The notes below the pieces were generated by a model. It was not told the origin of the DNA, did not search any database, and worked only from the letters and a program-made list of their open reading frames with translations. Below are positions 5,818-6,004 of a stretch of 6,004 bases of DNA, piece after piece (the stretch's first letter is position 1; the number at the start of each line of letters is the position of its first letter). Source of the stretch: Oscillospiraceae bacterium (GTDB lineage Bacteria; Bacillota; Clostridia; Oscillospirales; Oscillospiraceae); contig JAISAA010000080.1 of the NCBI GenBank assembly GCA_031266955.1, positions 1 to 6,004 of the forward strand. Reading direction: 5' to 3'. The translations under genes were made by a program, and so were the position numbers.

Positions 5818-5910
5818 ATTACAGCCCTCAGCCGCGGTTTCGGGATAAAAGCTTTCCCGCCCGCTACTGCGACGGTGGGGTCAGCAAAAAAGGAAAGGAT
5901 GATCTACGAT
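5818..5910 (+). promoter_or_regulatory. rpsO 5' leader, candidate S15 autoregulatory RNA
   Basis: A leader of about 93 nt follows P2. A hand fold gives an outer stem GCCCU (5824-5828) with GGGGU (5877-5881, G-U at both ends), a middle helix GCGGU (5834-5838) with ACUGC (5866-5870), and an inner hairpin CGGGA (5841-5845) with UCCCG (5855-5859) around a 9-nt loop. The middle helix contains a G-U pair next to a G-C pair, the type of motif S15 recognises in 16S rRNA. CUUUCC (5852-5857) is perfectly complementary to GGAAAG (5892-5897) in the ribosome binding site, so a pseudoknot or a switch could mask translation. S15 autoregulation through leader RNA is known in E. coli, Geobacillus and others; whether this leader is one is inferred. 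Confidence 0.5.
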
Positions 5911-6004
5911 ATGATCACAAAAGACCAAAAGACCACGGTAATCGAATCCAACCGCAAGCACGAATCGGACACAGGCTCCCCGGAGGTGCAGATCGCGATA
6001 CTCA
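5911..6004 (+). CDS. rpsO: 30S ribosomal protein S15 (RpsO), N-terminal 31 codons, cut by window end
   Basis: S15 is an early-binding protein of the 30S central domain that contacts helices 20-22 of 16S rRNA and often represses its own mRNA. The visible residues, MITKDQKTTVIESNRKHESD followed by TGSPEVQIAIL, are diagnostic: S15 proteins carry the invariant DTGS-x-EVQ motif, here at residues 20-27. About 58 further residues would be expected beyond the window. ATG 5911 is chosen because Bacillota S15 usually begins MITK or MLTK. An in-frame ATG at 5899 would add MIYD and sits directly against the purine-rich AGGAAAGG (5891-5898). From 5911 that ribosome binding site is spaced 10-12 nt, slightly long, so the shorter start rests mainly on homology. 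In many Bacillota pnp follows rpsO, but this cannot be seen here. Confidence 0.93.
   Translation, partial: MITKDQKTTVIESNRKHESDTGSPEVQIAIL

Noticed and set aside
5819..5885. Cobalamin-riboswitch-like fragment (CCCGCCCGCTACTGCGA resembles the B12-box CCGC-ACTG pattern)
   Set aside because: The element is far too short for a cobalamin riboswitch, lacks the GCCACTGTGA-like core in full, and an rpsO target makes no sense; an S15 leader explains it better.

Overview
This 6 kb window reads as ordinary chromosomal DNA from a fairly GC-rich member of the Bacillota, most likely a Clostridia-like gut or environmental lineage. The grounds are an AddA-type helicase-nuclease (the Gram-positive counterpart of RecBCD), a clostridial-looking Ogt, an RluB-type pseudouridine synthase followed by a BaiN/YhiN flavoprotein, GpsA, and an S15 whose N-terminus matches Firmicutes S15. 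G+C is about 55-60% by eye. Genus cannot be read from the sequence. There is no prophage, transposase, CRISPR array, tRNA or rRNA, and no sign of a new multi-gene system.

Layout: (1) 1-1905, plus strand, the C-terminal half of addA (5' end outside the window), with the last helicase motifs and the whole nuclease domain. (2) After a 112-nt gap holding a probable extended -10 promoter, a plus-strand cluster of three genes: ogt (2018-2557), an RluB-family rRNA pseudouridine synthase (2601-3311) and a BaiN/YhiN-family FAD oxidoreductase (3320-4546). The gaps are 43 and 8 nt, so co-transcription is likely. (3) gpsA on the minus strand (5676 down to 4657), convergent with the flavoprotein gene across a 110-nt gap. 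(4) A divergent regulatory region (about 5677-5910) with a near-consensus gpsA promoter facing left and two candidate promoters facing right, then a leader of about 90 nt and the first 31 codons of rpsO.

The genes are housekeeping: double-strand break repair (AddA), repair of alkylated bases (Ogt), 23S rRNA modification (RluB), glycerol-3-phosphate supply for phospholipids (GpsA) and ribosome assembly (S15). The flavoprotein's physiological role is unclear. AddA and Ogt are both DNA repair proteins but appear to be separate transcription units.

The points most worth a second look are non-coding signals, partly lying inside genes. They are a compound palindrome in the AddA interdomain linker (1021-1055), a 21-bp perfect inverted repeat that encodes the last 19 residues of the flavoprotein (4487-4542) and shares a core sequence with the AddA palindrome, back-to-back gpsA/rpsO promoters sharing a GTCAATTGAC palindrome, and an rpsO leader with a possible S15-binding helix and a 6-nt perfect complement to its own Shine-Dalgarno sequence. 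All foldings were done by hand.
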